The notes under the pieces were generated by a model that searched no databases, was not told the DNA's origin, and saw only the letters and a list, made by a program, of their open reading frames with translations. Of a stretch of DNA of 64,000 bases, positions 11,423 to 23,186 are shown piece after piece. Origin of the DNA: Zygnema cylindricum. Lineage: Eukaryota; Streptophyta; Zygnematophyceae; Zygnematales; Zygnemataceae. The stretch is from the NCBI GenBank assembly GCA_037447655.1, contig JBBHKE010001404.1:62001-126000 (forward strand), read 5' to 3'. Numbering within the stretch: the stretch's first letter is position 1; each line of letters opens with the position of its first letter. Made by a program: the position numbers and the translations under genes.

Positions 11423-12451
11423 CATAGTTCAAAGGTAGGCGTTTTTTCGTAGGCCTTAGATAGGCCACCTTTGGCGTAAGTTGTGTTATGGGTTTTCCAT
11501 GCGATCTTCTTATATCGCTTCTTTGATCAGCGACTGCCCGTTCTTTCGAATCTGACGATAGTCCTATCGTAAGTTGTGTTATGGGCTTTCCATGTGATCT
11601 TCTAAGATCGCTACTTTGATCAGCGACCGTCCGATCGTCCAAATCTGACGGTTTAAATAAAAGTACCTCAAAACTCCCATAAAAATAATTTTATGTCCAA
11701 ATGTTTTTCAAAATTTAGACATGACATTTAATTCTCTATTGATCGTGATAGGATATTACACAAAAATCAGAGTGCAAGACTACAGCAAAGCATTCAAAAA
11801 AAAAAATTAATTCACACGAGAATGAACTGTCCACGAAAGCCAATATATTTCACGGACATTTTCTCCCATCAAAGATTAACTTCCTACTCCCTCTAAGCTG
11901 CAGTATATAGTACATTTACTGTGACGTCACTACTTCAAACTACAATTCAACCCAAATCATATAGTGCGCACTAAGTGCGTACAAGTCAAATTGCGTCAAC
12001 AGCGAAACACAAAAAACTGCCGGTACAACTCACACGTACAACCAAAACTAACTAAAGACAAAACGAACCTACATACCGTACACACCAAACGAAACATAAC
12101 GTGGTCTTCCTCAAACTGAATCTCCGCAAAACCACGAAAACTACAATCCACTACACGAATAAATAAAACCACCCGCGACCACTAACTTAACGTAACGACA
12201 AATAAGCCAGCCGCGCGACAGACCGCGACGGCCGACTACAACTTTGACTGAAAAAGACAAACTAGCTGGCCGCGCGACAGACCGCGACGCCCGATTACAA
12301 ACTTTGACTTAACTGATCGATGTGCAACTCAACCCTGTTACTATTTTATTTCATTTTGCAGCCAATACAATATGGGTCTTAAGGTAGTATTGTAAAACTT
12401 ACGTACAATAGGCATATTGTATGGGCGACTTTCACCTACTTTAAAACTATA
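11423..12451. mobile_element. hAT-A copy with 8-bp target duplication, carrying a solo LTR
   Basis: The ends CATAGTTCAAAGGTAGG and CCTACTTTAAAACTATA are flanked by GTTTATTT on both sides (11415-11422 and 12452-12459), a perfect 8-bp target duplication. The solo LTR at 11746-12314 accounts for 569 bp plus 5 bp of duplication, leaving a native length near 455 bp, like the copy at 29219-29670. Confidence 0.85.
11746..12314 (-). repeat. solo LTR of the Copia-2 family, TSD GATCG
   Basis: On the plus strand it runs from TGATAGGATATTAC to TTTGACTTAACT and matches the 5' LTR of Copia-2 (16417-17011). GATCG flanks it at 11741-11745 and 12315-12319. The outermost base is T where the other copies have A. 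It is 26 bp shorter than the Copia-2 LTR, explained by a small internal duplication in the latter. Confidence 0.9.
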
Positions 12452-12639
12452 GTTTATTTCGTTTCGTGCGAGTTTGTATATGTCGTACGTCGTTCTTTAA
12501 TTTGTGTCCAAGTTCAGTTTAACGTTTCGCGATTAGAATCCATTTTTGCGGCTAACCGTCAAATCTGAACTTAAAGGTACGTAGCTTGTACCAAACTGTA
12601 CTTCAACTTTACAATTTTTGACAACTACCTGGGCGCAAC

Positions 12640-13428
12640 AAAAATCGTCTATGCGTCCCTAAACAAATAACGACTCTGGAACCTAAAATAAATGTACAGA
12701 CACTCTCCTCTTAAACCCTGAAAAATCTTTGACAAATCATAAAAAGTACGAAATATATACGGAAATGTAACTAAATGTACGGAAAATATGATACAAAGTC
12801 GGGTACGCATTTTATTAATATATCAAATCGTTCGATGCTAAATTGCTAATGGTACATAATATTTACCCGTTCGTTTCGTGCTTAATATGCGAATTGGACA
12901 ACTTTGGTTTGTAACCAAGCTTTCGGGTTACGTGTTACGCTTTGATTGGAATCACGTCGGTTAAAGATTGTATATTGAGAATCGTCAAAGATTTTTCAAA
13001 CCTGTGCAATTTCATAATATATCCCTGTACGAATTTTCCTTACAATGTCAATGTAAGTTTTCAACGTACCACTAAAGCCCTGTCCGCTCTTTTTTTTTTA
13101 ACGGCTACTTTTCAGCCTTGTCTTTTCGAAACGAAAACGAAAACCACGCAGATGAAGAAAAGACAAAAGAAGCGTGATATTGTTTTAAGTACGATTCTAG
13201 GTGATTATTTCGTGTAGTGATTCACGCGATTTCATTGGTACTACGAAATCGCATCGTCACAACATCATTAGCGATTTCATAGCGGCAACATTAAATCAGG
13301 TGCTACGCAGATGTGCACACGTTTTCACGATGCATTATTGTCAAAAGAATTGTACACGTGGCACTTAATCATACGACCGCCACTTAGTTGCTTTTGTTTG
13401 CATTAGGATAAATAGCATAGGACAAGAG
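12640..13428. other. intergenic AT-rich sequence, nothing recognised
   Basis: Contains many TACGG and CGTAC words and a short purine-rich stretch near 13140. I see no gene, repeat array or transposon end. Confidence 0.6.
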
Positions 13429-16402
13429 TTAAGATTTATCATTCACAGACAAATTAAGCTTGACGGTTTTAGCACTCAGAATCAGTTTGATACTGGACAT
13501 TGTCCTTTCATTACCTTTGTATTCCTTTCTATTATAATGGAATCTACTTGTTGAACGTCGATAAAGACTCCCTTTCTCACTATATCCGACGAAATAACCA
13601 CTCCAACTTCTTGATGCAAACTTACCCTTCCTCTTTTGTGCTTGAATATAAACCGACGCACGACATCCCCAAATCCGAATGTGGTGTAGAGGTGGCTTTC
13701 GCCCAACCACAACTCATACGGAGTTATATCACCCGCAACTGATGTAATTTGAAGATTGCAAATATAATTCGCCGTTAAAATTGCATCGCCCCATAAATGA
13801 ATACTCCTCCCGGATCGTGTACCATGGATCGTACCATTTCTTGAAGAGTACGATTTTTCCTCTCGACAACGCCATTAGATTCCGGTGAGTAAGATGCGGT
13901 ATATTGATGAGAAATTCCCCACTCTTTACAATAAGGATCAAAAGCAAGAAATTCCCCTCCATTATCCGATATAATAGATTTTAACTTTCTCTCACATTGC
14001 CTTTCGGCCATCACATGCCACTCTTGAAAGCTTAAAAATGCTTCGGATTTGTGTTTAAGTAGTATTACCCATGTGAAGCGAGAGAAGTCGTCCACCACCA
14101 CCATAATATATTTGTTTCCACCAATCGTCTCCGATTTCACATCCCCACATAAATCAATATGCACAAGATCAAGCGGGTGCTTCGATCGATGCATCGGATC
14201 CTTAGCCGGATGCGGCTTTCGGATTTGTCTCCCCTTACTACACCCCTCACATCCGTTAATTTTCTCTCCCGACGCCAAGTCTAATCCCCTTAGGCTTCCA
14301 TTTTTAATCATCCGTCGTAAACTCGTCTCTGATGTGTGACACATTCGATGGTGCCACAAGGTTAGATCACCTTTCAATTCGAAAATTTGCGAAATAATGC
14401 CATTAGAATTTGGTTGGGATTTCGGCCGACGCCATTTTAGTCGACTATGCACAAAATCCGTGACCTCTCCTTCACCTATTTGTACACCATCAGATCGTAC
14501 AATTTTTATTGTGGAATCTCCGTACGCAAGTACACTGCCGCCCGCTTGTTGAATCTGCGGTACACTGAGAAGGTTCACTGAACCTTTAGGTAAGTACAAA
14601 ACATTAGTTAATTGAGTTTGCGTAACTTTTTCTACCCCACGTGAGTCCAAACTTGGTAAATCCAACCGTACAGTACCCACGGTACTTATTGAAATCACTT
14701 GTCCACTTGCGACAGTGATTCGTTTTGGTACCGTGAGTTCGCGAAAATCGTCAAAGAGTGAAGCATCGGTACAAACGTGATGTGACGCTCCAGAGTCAAT
14801 AATCCACTCTTTTTCGTGTAACCTAGAACCTGCCAAAAGATCAAGCGACAGGTTAAGGGCGGAAAATATTTTTTTTATTTATCGTCGCCTCCATCAAAGT
14901 AATCATCACCCATAAAGTGTCCTCCTCCTCTTCCATTGCGGCCTCCACGACCACCGCGGCCGCCAAGGCGACCGCCACTGCGTCCACCGTATCGACCGCC
15001 GCCGTCTCCTTTACCGCCCGCTCCTCCATTTTCAGCCTTTGAATAACATTGTGGGCTAATATGGCCCCATTTCCCACAAAAATGGCATTGACGCTCCTTG
15101 TCTGGGCAAGAAGCCGCCATGTGACCAAGTTTGCCGCACTGAAAGCAAGCAATATTGGTTAGATCTGAATATCCGGGTTGGGAAGGAGATCTCCCGGCCC
15201 TTTCGTGTCCTTTTCCCCCTCTTCCTCTCGGATTTCCACCTCTTCTACCTCCTCTTCCCCGAAGATAATTTAGATCGGGCGTTTCTAGTGTCGTCGCATT
15301 GAGGGAACCGGTCGGTTGGGGTCCCCTCGATGAACTCGAACGATTCGCCTTGGTGGATTTGAGGAAAGTGATAATCGAATCCAAAGTGTTCGAATCCCTC
15401 GATAAAAATGTCCCTCAAATGTATCATTTTCTCCGGTAAAACATGGATGAAGACAGATGCCTTATCACTCTCATCGATCAACTTTCCCAAGTTTGCGAGT
15501 TGCTCGATAATAATATTGAATCTCTTCGCGGCTTCATCGATCGACTCACTCGACTTGACCTTAAATGAGGTATAATAAATATAAATGTGTTGCCCCTTAT
15601 TTTGAAGACTCTTTTCGAAGTGATTCTCAAGAGCCACCCAACAATCATGGGCAAATCTTCGGGTAAGGAATAGATCATGTATAGAAGTGCTACATGATTG
15701 AAATAAACCGCCGATAGCGGAAAGATTTTTCTTTGTCCACACACGATAAGCTCTCCGATCCGAGGTAGGCATCTTGTCCACCCCTTTTACCACCTTCCAA
15801 AGCCGTTTCAATTTAAATTGACCTTTGATATATTTCTTCCACGATTGATAATTTGTCCCATTGAAGATGACAATCTTGCCGGACATAGATTCAACCGGTT
15901 CGTCCCCTTCACTCCAATCATCAAGATCGGAATCATCATCGATTGGAAGTTTCCCCTTTCGAATTAATTCCCTTGTCTCCTCCTCATCTCCTTCACCTCC
16001 TTCCGTATCGCCGATGCTTTGATCCGGAATCGGATCTCCGAATAATGGAGATCTAGTAACACGGTTTGCCTCGGAGATTCGCTGATCCACATAACGGAAA
16101 AGACCATCCATCAGTTTTTGGAGACGATCTCCCATCGCGTCATCTTCCTCCTTCTTTTTCCCCTCATTCTCCTCTTTTTGACCGACCGGATCGATCGGAA
16201 CGGTCTCCTCAAAAGTTTTGCCGGTGAAAGCAAATGGAGTTTCTACTTCCGGATCCGAAGATGATTCGGATGGATCCGGAGGATCCGGATCCGGAGGTTG
16301 CAGAAATATCGGAGAAGGCATCAAAGGAGAAGGGGTATTTTTCTTCTTTCTCCCCATGGCGGCCAAACTAGCCACCCTTCTACACCTCAAAGGAGCACAC
16401 AA
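13429..16402 (-). pseudogene. Copia-2: gag, protease and integrase; RT and RNase H missing
   Basis: The gag N-terminus is at 16402-15245 (UBN2-like, FNGTNYQSWKKYIKGQF, preceded by an acidic leader). A one-base frameshift near 15390 passes to the second gag half (15384-14875), with two CCHC knuckles (CFQCGKLGHMAASC and CHFCGKWGHISPQC) and a Gly/Arg-rich tail. Gag ends with TAA at 14875-14877. The pol frame is offset by -1 relative to the second gag half and opens at 14878, next to an A8 run. Pol (14836 leftwards) shows the protease motif WIIDSGASHHVC, the HHCC integrase zinc finger, and the integrase core with HIDLCGD, SDNGGEF and ESNGVVERKNRT. Another frame change at about 13775 leads to a short integrase piece ending near 13429. 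Reverse transcriptase, RNase H and the 3' LTR are absent, so this is a 3'-truncated copy. Start methionine candidates are 16402 or the MGRKKKN methionine inside. Confidence 0.93.
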
Positions 16403-16414
16403 GCTCTGATACCA
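16401..16414 (-). promoter_or_regulatory. primer binding site of Copia-2 (initiator Met-tRNA type)
   Basis: The minus strand reads TGGTATCAGAGCTT two bases after the LTR end. TGGTATCAGAGC is the standard plant Copia primer site, complementary to the 3' part of initiator methionine tRNA. It lies at the gag start. Confidence 0.9.
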
Positions 16415-16416
16415 CT

Positions 16417-17011
16417 TGATAGGATCTTACACAAAAATCAGAGAGCAAGACTACAGCGGAAGCATGCAAAAAAAAAAATTCACACGAGAATGAACTGTCC
16501 ACGAAAGCCAATATATTTCACGGACATTTTCTCCCATAAAAGATTTTCTTCCTACTCCCTCTAAGCTGCAGTATATAGTACAGTTATTGTGACGTCACTA
16601 CTTCAAACTACAAATCAACCCAAATCATATAGTGCGCAGTAAGTGCATACAAGTCAAATTGCGTCAACAACGAAGCACAAAGAACAGCCGGTACAACTCA
16701 CACGTACAACCTAAAATAACTAAAGACAAAACGAACCTACATAGCCTACACACCAAACGAAACATAACGTGGTCTTCGTCAAACTGAATCTCTGCGAAAC
16801 CACAAAAACTACAATCCACTACACGACTAAATAAAACCACCCGGGACCACTAACTTAGCGTAACGACAAATTAGCCCACTAACTTAACGCAACGACAAAT
16901 TAGCCAGCCGTGCGACAGACCGTGACGGCCGACTACAACTTTGACTGAAAAAGACAGAATAGTCGGCCGCACGACAGACCGCGACGGCCGATAACAAACT
17001 TTGACTTAACA
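16417..17011 (-). repeat. 5' LTR of Copia-2 (595 bp)
   Basis: In element orientation it begins TGTTAAGTCAAAG and ends GATCCTATCA, with TG...CA termini. It matches the solo LTR at 11746-12314 and the fragments at 9701-9992 and 17990-18111. A 26-bp internal duplication (CACTAACTTA(G/A)CG(T/C)AACG units near 16848-16895) makes it longer than the solo LTR. Confidence 0.9.
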
Positions 17012-17989
17012 CTTTCTTCACTTCTTTAGAAACACAAGCCTCAGTCGATGCTAGTTTCGGATTCAATGTACCTTTTCCACCCGATCATCCTAAATAAGAG
17101 AACAATGGTGGAAGCGGTGTCGCCAAGGAACGGCTAAGCTCCCTTTTTGACACTCCTCTCCCTTCCATCTCACTCTCATGGAGAGGTTCATAGATATTGA
17201 TCAGAAATTGCGAATCCGACACGTGGCGATTTGGAGCCCGATCCGAGTGGCGGCGATCTCGGTGGAGAGGATGATAATGAAGAGAAAAAAATTAAAAGGG
17301 GAAAATATTTATCGTTAAAAACTCGGATTTGGATGAAGAAGACAAAAGCTATTATGTTCTATGTCGGGGGAAACTATTACATTCAACGTGAGTAATTTTT
17401 CCTTGTGGAAGTAATATATATATATATATATATATATATAGACTCAATTAGTGTTAGGCCACCTATGGAAGGTGGTAACTGTGAAAGATTGAAAGGCAAA
17501 AATACCAAAAGATTCACTACAGCGGAAGCAAGATAAAAATGACAAAGACATCCGGCAAAAGTCTTTTATTTCACCGGAGGCGTTTTTCCCTCCTTAACAC
17601 AAATTCTGATACTTTCCCGAAGTTCCGCTCACCTACTAAATACCCACTACCAAGAAAAGAATAAATACAACTAGAAACAATACTAAACAAATTTCTCTTC
17701 CAAAGATGACCACGTACACACAGAAATGCGCCGGCCATAGCTTGCAGCACTGATCTAACTTGAGCCAACCTTACACTGCCAAGATAACTCTTTGTAAACC
17801 AAACAAGATGTGGTAGGATCGTTATAGGATCGGCCATAAAAAATGTACTGTCGCTTCACCGTAATCGTCAAATATTTCAGCGGACGCGGTAACAAACCAA
17901 CCCGCGTTTCGCGAACATTAATTAGTCAAGAATCGACAAACGTCCAATTCTCAATAATGTCCCTTATCGGGTAAAATATATCGCTATAT
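17012..17989. other. intergenic with (TA)n tract and a possible LTR remnant
   Basis: A (TA)n microsatellite lies at about 17419-17440. Near 17520 the text ACTACAGCGGAAGCA resembles the inner edge of the Copia-2 LTR and may mark a remnant LTR of another family, but no ends could be fixed. No gene is supported. Confidence 0.4.
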
Positions 17990-18111
17990 GACAAATTAAT
18001 CAGCCGCGCGACAGACCGCGACGGCCGACTACAACTTAGACTGAAAAAGACAGAATAGTCGGCCGCGCGACAGACCGCGACGGCCGATTACAAATTTTGA
18101 CTTAACAGGCA
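17990..18111 (-). repeat. Copia-2-type LTR fragment
   Basis: About 120 bp identical in layout to the outer end of the LTR (GCCGCGCGACAGACCGCGAC twice, ending TTTTGACTTAACA). It ends at 18111 exactly where a T-family element resumes, so it marks the edge of an insertion into that element. Confidence 0.8.
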
Positions 18112-18269
18112 CCCCAAAATTTTGACATTAATACCTTAAATAGAATAAACTACAATATTTAAGGACGTGGACCATAATCTGCCACGTCTCCTGATACTAA
18201 ATTAGAATGAATGACGCTAATTTTTTCTTTACACTATTAATTTCTCAACGCTAATAACGATTCGTGGTG
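18112..18269. mobile_element. T-family element, left part lost to the LTR insertion
   Basis: The sequence GGCACCCCAAAATTTTGACA to the end ...AACGATTCGTGGTG, followed by TA (18270-18271), is the inverted counterpart of the T element at 48497-48695. The missing left part corresponds to the terminus beyond GGCACC. Confidence 0.7.
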
Positions 18270-18293
18270 TACCACGTATGTGAACGTCAAGAT

Positions 18294-18297
<4 letters not shown>

Positions 18298-18324
<27 letters not shown>
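18298..18324. repeat. (TA)n microsatellite
   Basis: Uninterrupted TA dinucleotides of about 26 bases. Confidence 0.95.
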
Positions 18325-18328
<4 letters not shown>

Positions 18329-18385
18329 GAATAATCACCGAACGTAAGGTCTGAATGTAAATTCAGAGCCAACGGAGGTAAAAAT

Positions 18386-19575
18386 CATAGATGTCTCATT
18401 CGTACGGATTTTGACATTTTTACGAAATTTCGTTATTTTTTTAAGATTTTGAATCTTTCGTTAAATGCGTATACATTTCGTACGAAATCGTACGAATATT
18501 ATGTACGGAAATTTCAAAAAAGAGACGTTTTATTTCCGCGCGCGAAGTTTGAAAGAAATTTGTACGGTACGAATACAACGTACGGAAATTTCTAAAAGTG
18601 ACGTTTTATTTCCGCGCGCGAAGTTTGAAAGAAATTTGTACGGTACGGATACAACGTACGGAAATTTCTAAAAGTGACGTTTTATTTCGGCGCGCGAAGC
18701 TTGAAAGAAATTTGTACGGTACGAATACAACGTACGTAAATTTCTAAAAGTGACGTTTCATTTCCGCGCGCGAAGTTTGAAAAAAATTGAACGGTTCATC
18801 ATTACAACGAAGCCGTCATTGAATCCGCCATTGAAGGCTCGATTGAAGCAACACTTGAAGCTTCCACGAACCTCTTCACAGGCGGCCCATGTCTAGGCCT
18901 CGAGGAGCAGAGTGGGAGCATCTTAAGGCTCTAAAGGGATATGATGGATTTTTTATTTTCAATTATGATTTTGTCATTATTCAAATTGAAATACAAAAAC
19001 GGTTATTTTTTGCTTCAATTCTGAATTTATCATTATTAAGCGTTGACATACATAAATGGATACTTTTTTTTCAATTGTGATTTTGCCATTATTCAATTTT
19101 GACATTTTAAAATGGTTCTTTTTTGCTTCAATTGTAAATTTGTGAATGCTAACATGTTGTAATAGCACCGGCATGGCGCAGGGAGGGCGTCGGCGCTGAC
19201 TTGGCGCCGACAGGAGGCCGGGAAGACGCCGGCGCGCGCGCTGATAGGGCTTCGGCGCTGCCTCGGCGCCGGTGACGAGTCCCGCGCCGAGGCAATCTGG
19301 TCGCTGGCGACGTGACAGTCGGATCGCTGATTGCAAGTTCGGCGTCCAGGGAAGAAACTGTCGTCGTTGGATTTCGTTTAGAACTTTTGGAATTTTGATT
19401 AAGTTGTCATCGTATTTTTCTATCAATTAAATTTTTTACTATTTTTTAATTTTTATTTTTTGTATGGAGTCAAAGTTGGTCAACGCATTTTAAAATTTTG
19501 AACTTTGTTTCATGCGCATATTCGTTATTTTTTTGGCGTTTCATGCGTGCGTTTTATGCGCATGAGACATCTATG
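18386..19575. mobile_element. hAT-B copy 1 (1,190 bp), TSD GTAAAAAT
   Basis: The termini CATAGATGTCTCAT and ATGAGACATCTATG form a 14-bp perfect inverted repeat. GTAAAAAT lies on both sides (18378-18385, 19576-19583). The interior has a 76-bp tandem array (18503-18807), a module TCTAGGCCTCGAGGAGCAGA shared with hAT-C elements, and a GC-rich block (about 19170-19330) unlike its AT-rich surroundings. No transposase is readable, so it is probably non-autonomous. Confidence 0.85.
18503..18807. repeat. 76-bp tandem array, four units, in hAT-B copy 1
   Basis: Units start with GTACGG/GTACGT at 18503, 18580, 18656 and 18732. Each contains GACGTTTTATTTCCGCGCGC and GAAGTTTGAAAGAAATTTGT. The hAT-B copy near 33000 holds degenerate versions. 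Confidence 0.9.
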
Positions 19576-19583
19576 GTAAAAAT

Positions 19584-22338
19584 TGACCAATACGCAGTGT
19601 ACTATAATGTACAAATTGTACTGTCGTTATTTATATAGTTCCTTCATAATGAAATGAACTTTCTGTATTTAAAATCCTTCCTTCCCTCGATTCCAGCCAT
19701 GGCTCCTTTTTGAATGGGCTTTTTATAATTTATTTTTTTTAATGTAAGGGTTGTGTTTGATTTTTTTTTTTAATTGCTTCTTATTCCCTTTTCTAAGGTT
19801 TAGTTCTTTTGAGCGTTGATATTGTCTTTTTTTCTCGCAGTAAATATTCTGCTTTCCAGTGCTAGGAAAATGTTATTGATGGCATTTTCCCCCTTTTTTT
19901 TTAGTTAAAATTTTCACTTTTTCAACTAATATTTTCCCTTCTTCCGTTAACACATTTCCCTTTTCAGTTAACATTTTCTTTTTTATGGTTAACATTTTCC
20001 CTTTTTCAGTTCTTGTTTTTCTTTTGTTTAGGTAATACTTTTCTCCTTTTTCGGTTAACTCTCCGTTTTTGCTGATTAACCTCAGAGTTAACTTCACATT
20101 GTTGATTTTGGTTTTGCCAGGGAAATTCAACACGATAATGATGGGCAGATGCCGTCTGTTTCAAGCAAAGTTGTTTGTATACAAAAAAAGTGGTCATTAA
20201 AGATTGGTGTATTTACTTTTGGAGATATCATTTTTGAGGTAGACACGGAAAGCATCCGGCAAATAAAACTTTAGACAATCTACTTATGATTTTATGACTT
20301 ATGATTGGAAACTACTTGAAACGAGGCTAAGAGAAAATATGTTGCTTCTGGAACCACATATTATCATGTGAGGTGTTTTCTTGATAATTATGCACCTAAG
20401 TCGTTTTCACTTATTTTCCTTTATTTCATTTAGTTTCGTTTGCGTTTTTGTGAGTCTGTATAAGTTACTTTATGACGTAATTTTCAGTCTTTTTCTTTCA
20501 TTTTATCTGTTGTCAGTGAATACTGTTTTTGTGATGATCACGTGCATTCGAATGCAAGACACTTGCTTTTTCAACATAGGCAGTTTAGTTAAGTTTGAAA
20601 TTGTTTAAATGGTATCATATCATGTTTTACAAATGTTATTCATGTCGCATCCCTTAAGAGGCTGTGCCTTGTTTGCATAAGTATAGCTTACAAAACTAGA
20701 AAAAGAGAAACTCAAAAATTAGTTTATTGTTTTAATATTGAAGAATCTGATCAATGTTAACTGTTACTTGTGGATCCCGGAAAAATGGTGGCTCTCGTTG
20801 ATGAGTTTACAGAGCTTACCATCTACTTACCTGCTACACTTATTAGTGTAGACAAACAAATAGTGTGGATTCGAAAATAGTGAGTGAGTTTACGAATTTT
20901 TCTACGAAATTACCTGTCACTCTCTATCTGTGAAGATAAACTGCAATTCAGTATGGAGATATTTTGGTATATTAAATATAGTTTGTATCTTGTGGGGATG
21001 GGAGGATAATGTGGTTTATTCCAATTCAAGCATGCAAAATGAAATCCAAGCATGGTTAATTGCTGTCCACCTATTCACTGATTAACAAATGCCACTGTGG
21101 TCAACAGCAACAAATTACGTGTGGTCAACAGGTATGGACCAGATTCCTTCAAATTTGACGGTATAATGTGGGCTCCACTCCTGAATCAAGTCTGTCTTAC
21201 AGTTGTTTTAGGAATACGTTGCTTATTCAATGGTTTCCGGGGGTGATTTTTTTGGATTTTTTTTCCAAAAAGGGAGTAATTGTGGACACATCTGATGTGA
21301 ATACAATATGCATGTAATAATGTAGATACATAGCAAAGCAGGAAATGTAACAGTAAATGTGGTGCTCGGTTCGGCCATGAACAAAGGGAGTTCCTGTTTG
21401 AATTGTGAAACTGAATAGGAAGTTCTATTTTGTGCAAACGGAGTGTGACAGGGGTCACATTACCGGTTTTCTTGACTTTCTGACAAGTATTGTATCTACC
21501 TTAGGGCAACCTCCAAAACTTATTCACACTAATTGCGGCAGACAATGTCGTGAAATAAACGGGTTTTGGTCTAATTATGAGACTGCAAATAAAAATGTTT
21601 TTTTTTCTTTTACTTGGTTGGATTGGTATGGAACATGGTTAACAAAAGTGCAATTCGGAATACAAAAAAAAAACAAAGCTCACACAATTCAACAAATAGC
21701 AAACCAAAAATCAATCTATTAATTCATACTTGGAAGATTAAAGCACAGAATAGGTCTGCAATTAACATAAACCCATTTCTCCCTCTATATGTCGCCATTT
21801 CTCATAGTGTATTCCTCCTTTCCCTATATTTCAAAAAAGTATTTAAAAAGGTGAATATAAAAGAAAAAGAAAACCAAAATGGCACTACCTTCCAACTGTA
21901 GACCTAACTGCAAATTCTCTTGGGTTGGAATGAAGTTACTCCTTTCTATCTACGAGTACCAAACTTTTTCGCCATTTTCTTTCGCCAGTAGAATAAGTTC
22001 TTGTACCTGTTTCAAGCCTGCAGAAATAGATGTACAGAATTCAGTTTATATTTCATTTTCCATTAAAAGGAAGAGGAGTGAAGGGGGAAAATTTCTAAAA
22101 TGGTCGTCTTTTGAAATAAATAATAAAAATACTCAAATGAAGAAAGAATGGCACATCGTTTTATCTATACCTTACGAACATCAAGCTCGGTCAGTTTTGT
22201 CGGTTTTGCCATGGCCTGTTCTGTCAGCAAGCATACAAACGGCATCAATCAAGCGAAGTCGTCCTCGTTCGTTCTCCTTCCAATTTGCAGTCAACATATC
22301 TGTAAACTTGTCGATTGTTTTGTTTGTCTCTTTGACAG
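19584..22338. other. intergenic, with a 20-24-bp degenerate repeat at 19890-20060
   Basis: Repeats of the form AGTTAACATTTTCCCTTTT occur about seven times at 19890-20060. The rest is AT-rich. Open frames such as 21405-21722 and 21879-22466 have no recognisable domain and biased composition, so I do not call genes. Confidence 0.55.
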
Positions 22339-22343
22339 ACATC

Positions 22344-23023
22344 TGTTGGGATATTGTCGTTTCGCGGTATTTCCGCGAAGCGTCATACCAACATTTAATT
22401 GTTGACGTGAAGTACCACGTCATCATACGAAACGTACGATGTAAGTTTCGTGGTACTATTTTTTGAAGCGTCCGCGAACGAAACATACTATTTCGTTTCG
22501 CGTGACTTTTGTCTTCATGTACAAGTGTTTCACTTTGCGTGCAGGTGTGTTCGTGAAGCGACACGTGTTTAAGTCAACGTTTAGAGTTTTGTTGTTTCAA
22601 AGGAAGAAGCGTGTGCGCCTTCCTTCGTGGAACTTTCATTGAAGAGTGCACAGTCAGCTAGGGACAGACTTCGTCGCTACGCTTAGTTATGCTTGTCTTA
22701 TCTTGTTGTCTCTTAGTGTAGAGTAGCGAGTATATATAGGTAGCAGTGTACATGTGCAGAGTATCGAATTAATCGAATTGTATTAATCAATCTTACATTA
22801 TTGAATCATAGGGGATTTGATATTGGAGTAAGAGATTACTTAAAGAGGATAGAGAAGAGAGAGAAGAGAGAAGAGAGATGATGTAAAGAGGCTTCGGCCA
22901 AGAACACTTATAAATCTTTTTGGCTGAATATTCCTATTGTTTTTTTTTTATGAGCTTCCGTTGTGTAATGATTTATGTTTTATGAATTATTTTAAGTAAA
23001 AATCTTTCGCCTAAGATCCTACA
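22344..23023 (+). repeat. solo LTR (680 bp), TSD ACATC
   Basis: It begins TGTTGGGATATTG and ends AAGATCCTACA, typical Copia LTR termini. ACATC flanks it (22339-22343 and 23024-23028). It contains a TATA-like GAGTATATATAGG near 22727 and a GA-rich stretch (22850-22880). There is no internal region, so it is a solo LTR left by recombination. Confidence 0.88.
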
Positions 23024-23186
23024 ACATCTCATGGATTTCCAATGCTATTTCACGAAATACAATTAGGTCTAGTGATCGTCTAGTGTTTGAATCATTATCA
23101 GTTTTCCTGCGCTTCCCCGTACTGACTTTGTAAATATTATTTGTCGACGGGGAGGTGGTTGGTGTCTCCTCCTGTAGGTTTTTTTT

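Larger units (their letters stand above)
9288..12037. repeat. 2,045-bp-period tandem segmental duplication
   Basis: Blocks 9288-9992 and 11333-12037 are about 705 bp each, in the same orientation at a constant offset of 2,045, and almost identical (about five differences seen). Both contain the left end of a hAT-A element and the start of a Copia-2-type LTR. The first block stops inside the LTR at CACACGT and continues with CGGCGCACGTTTACTG, which resembles 9121-9152. This suggests unequal exchange at a short shared CACACG/CGGCGCA sequence. Confidence 0.85.
8943..12631. mobile_element. long-inverted-repeat element (about 3.7 kb) enclosing other insertions
   Basis: About 75 bp at 8943-9018 (AGGTAGTTGTCAGAAATTGT...) recurs inverted at 12556-12631 with about six differences. 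The similarity weakly continues outward on both sides (GATTTTTG next to the arms). Long inverted arms around kilobases of DNA suggest a Mutator-like or foldback element, but no transposase and no clean target duplication is visible. Enclosed are two copies of a hAT-A plus LTR segment, the 49-bp minisatellite and the 2,045-bp duplication. True ends may lie slightly outside. Confidence 0.55.

Noticed and set aside
18503-18807. CRISPR-like evenly spaced repeats
   Set aside because: The units are contiguous 76-bp tandem copies without unique spacers, in a eukaryotic transposon. The same holds for 10135-10558 and 39911-40065.
19873-20197. Lys/Glu-rich frames on the minus strand
   Set aside because: They arise from the 20-24-bp AGTTAACATTTTCCC repeat.
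21405-22466. Frames of 105 and 195 codons
   Set aside because: No motif, atypical composition, and the second runs into the LTR at 22344.
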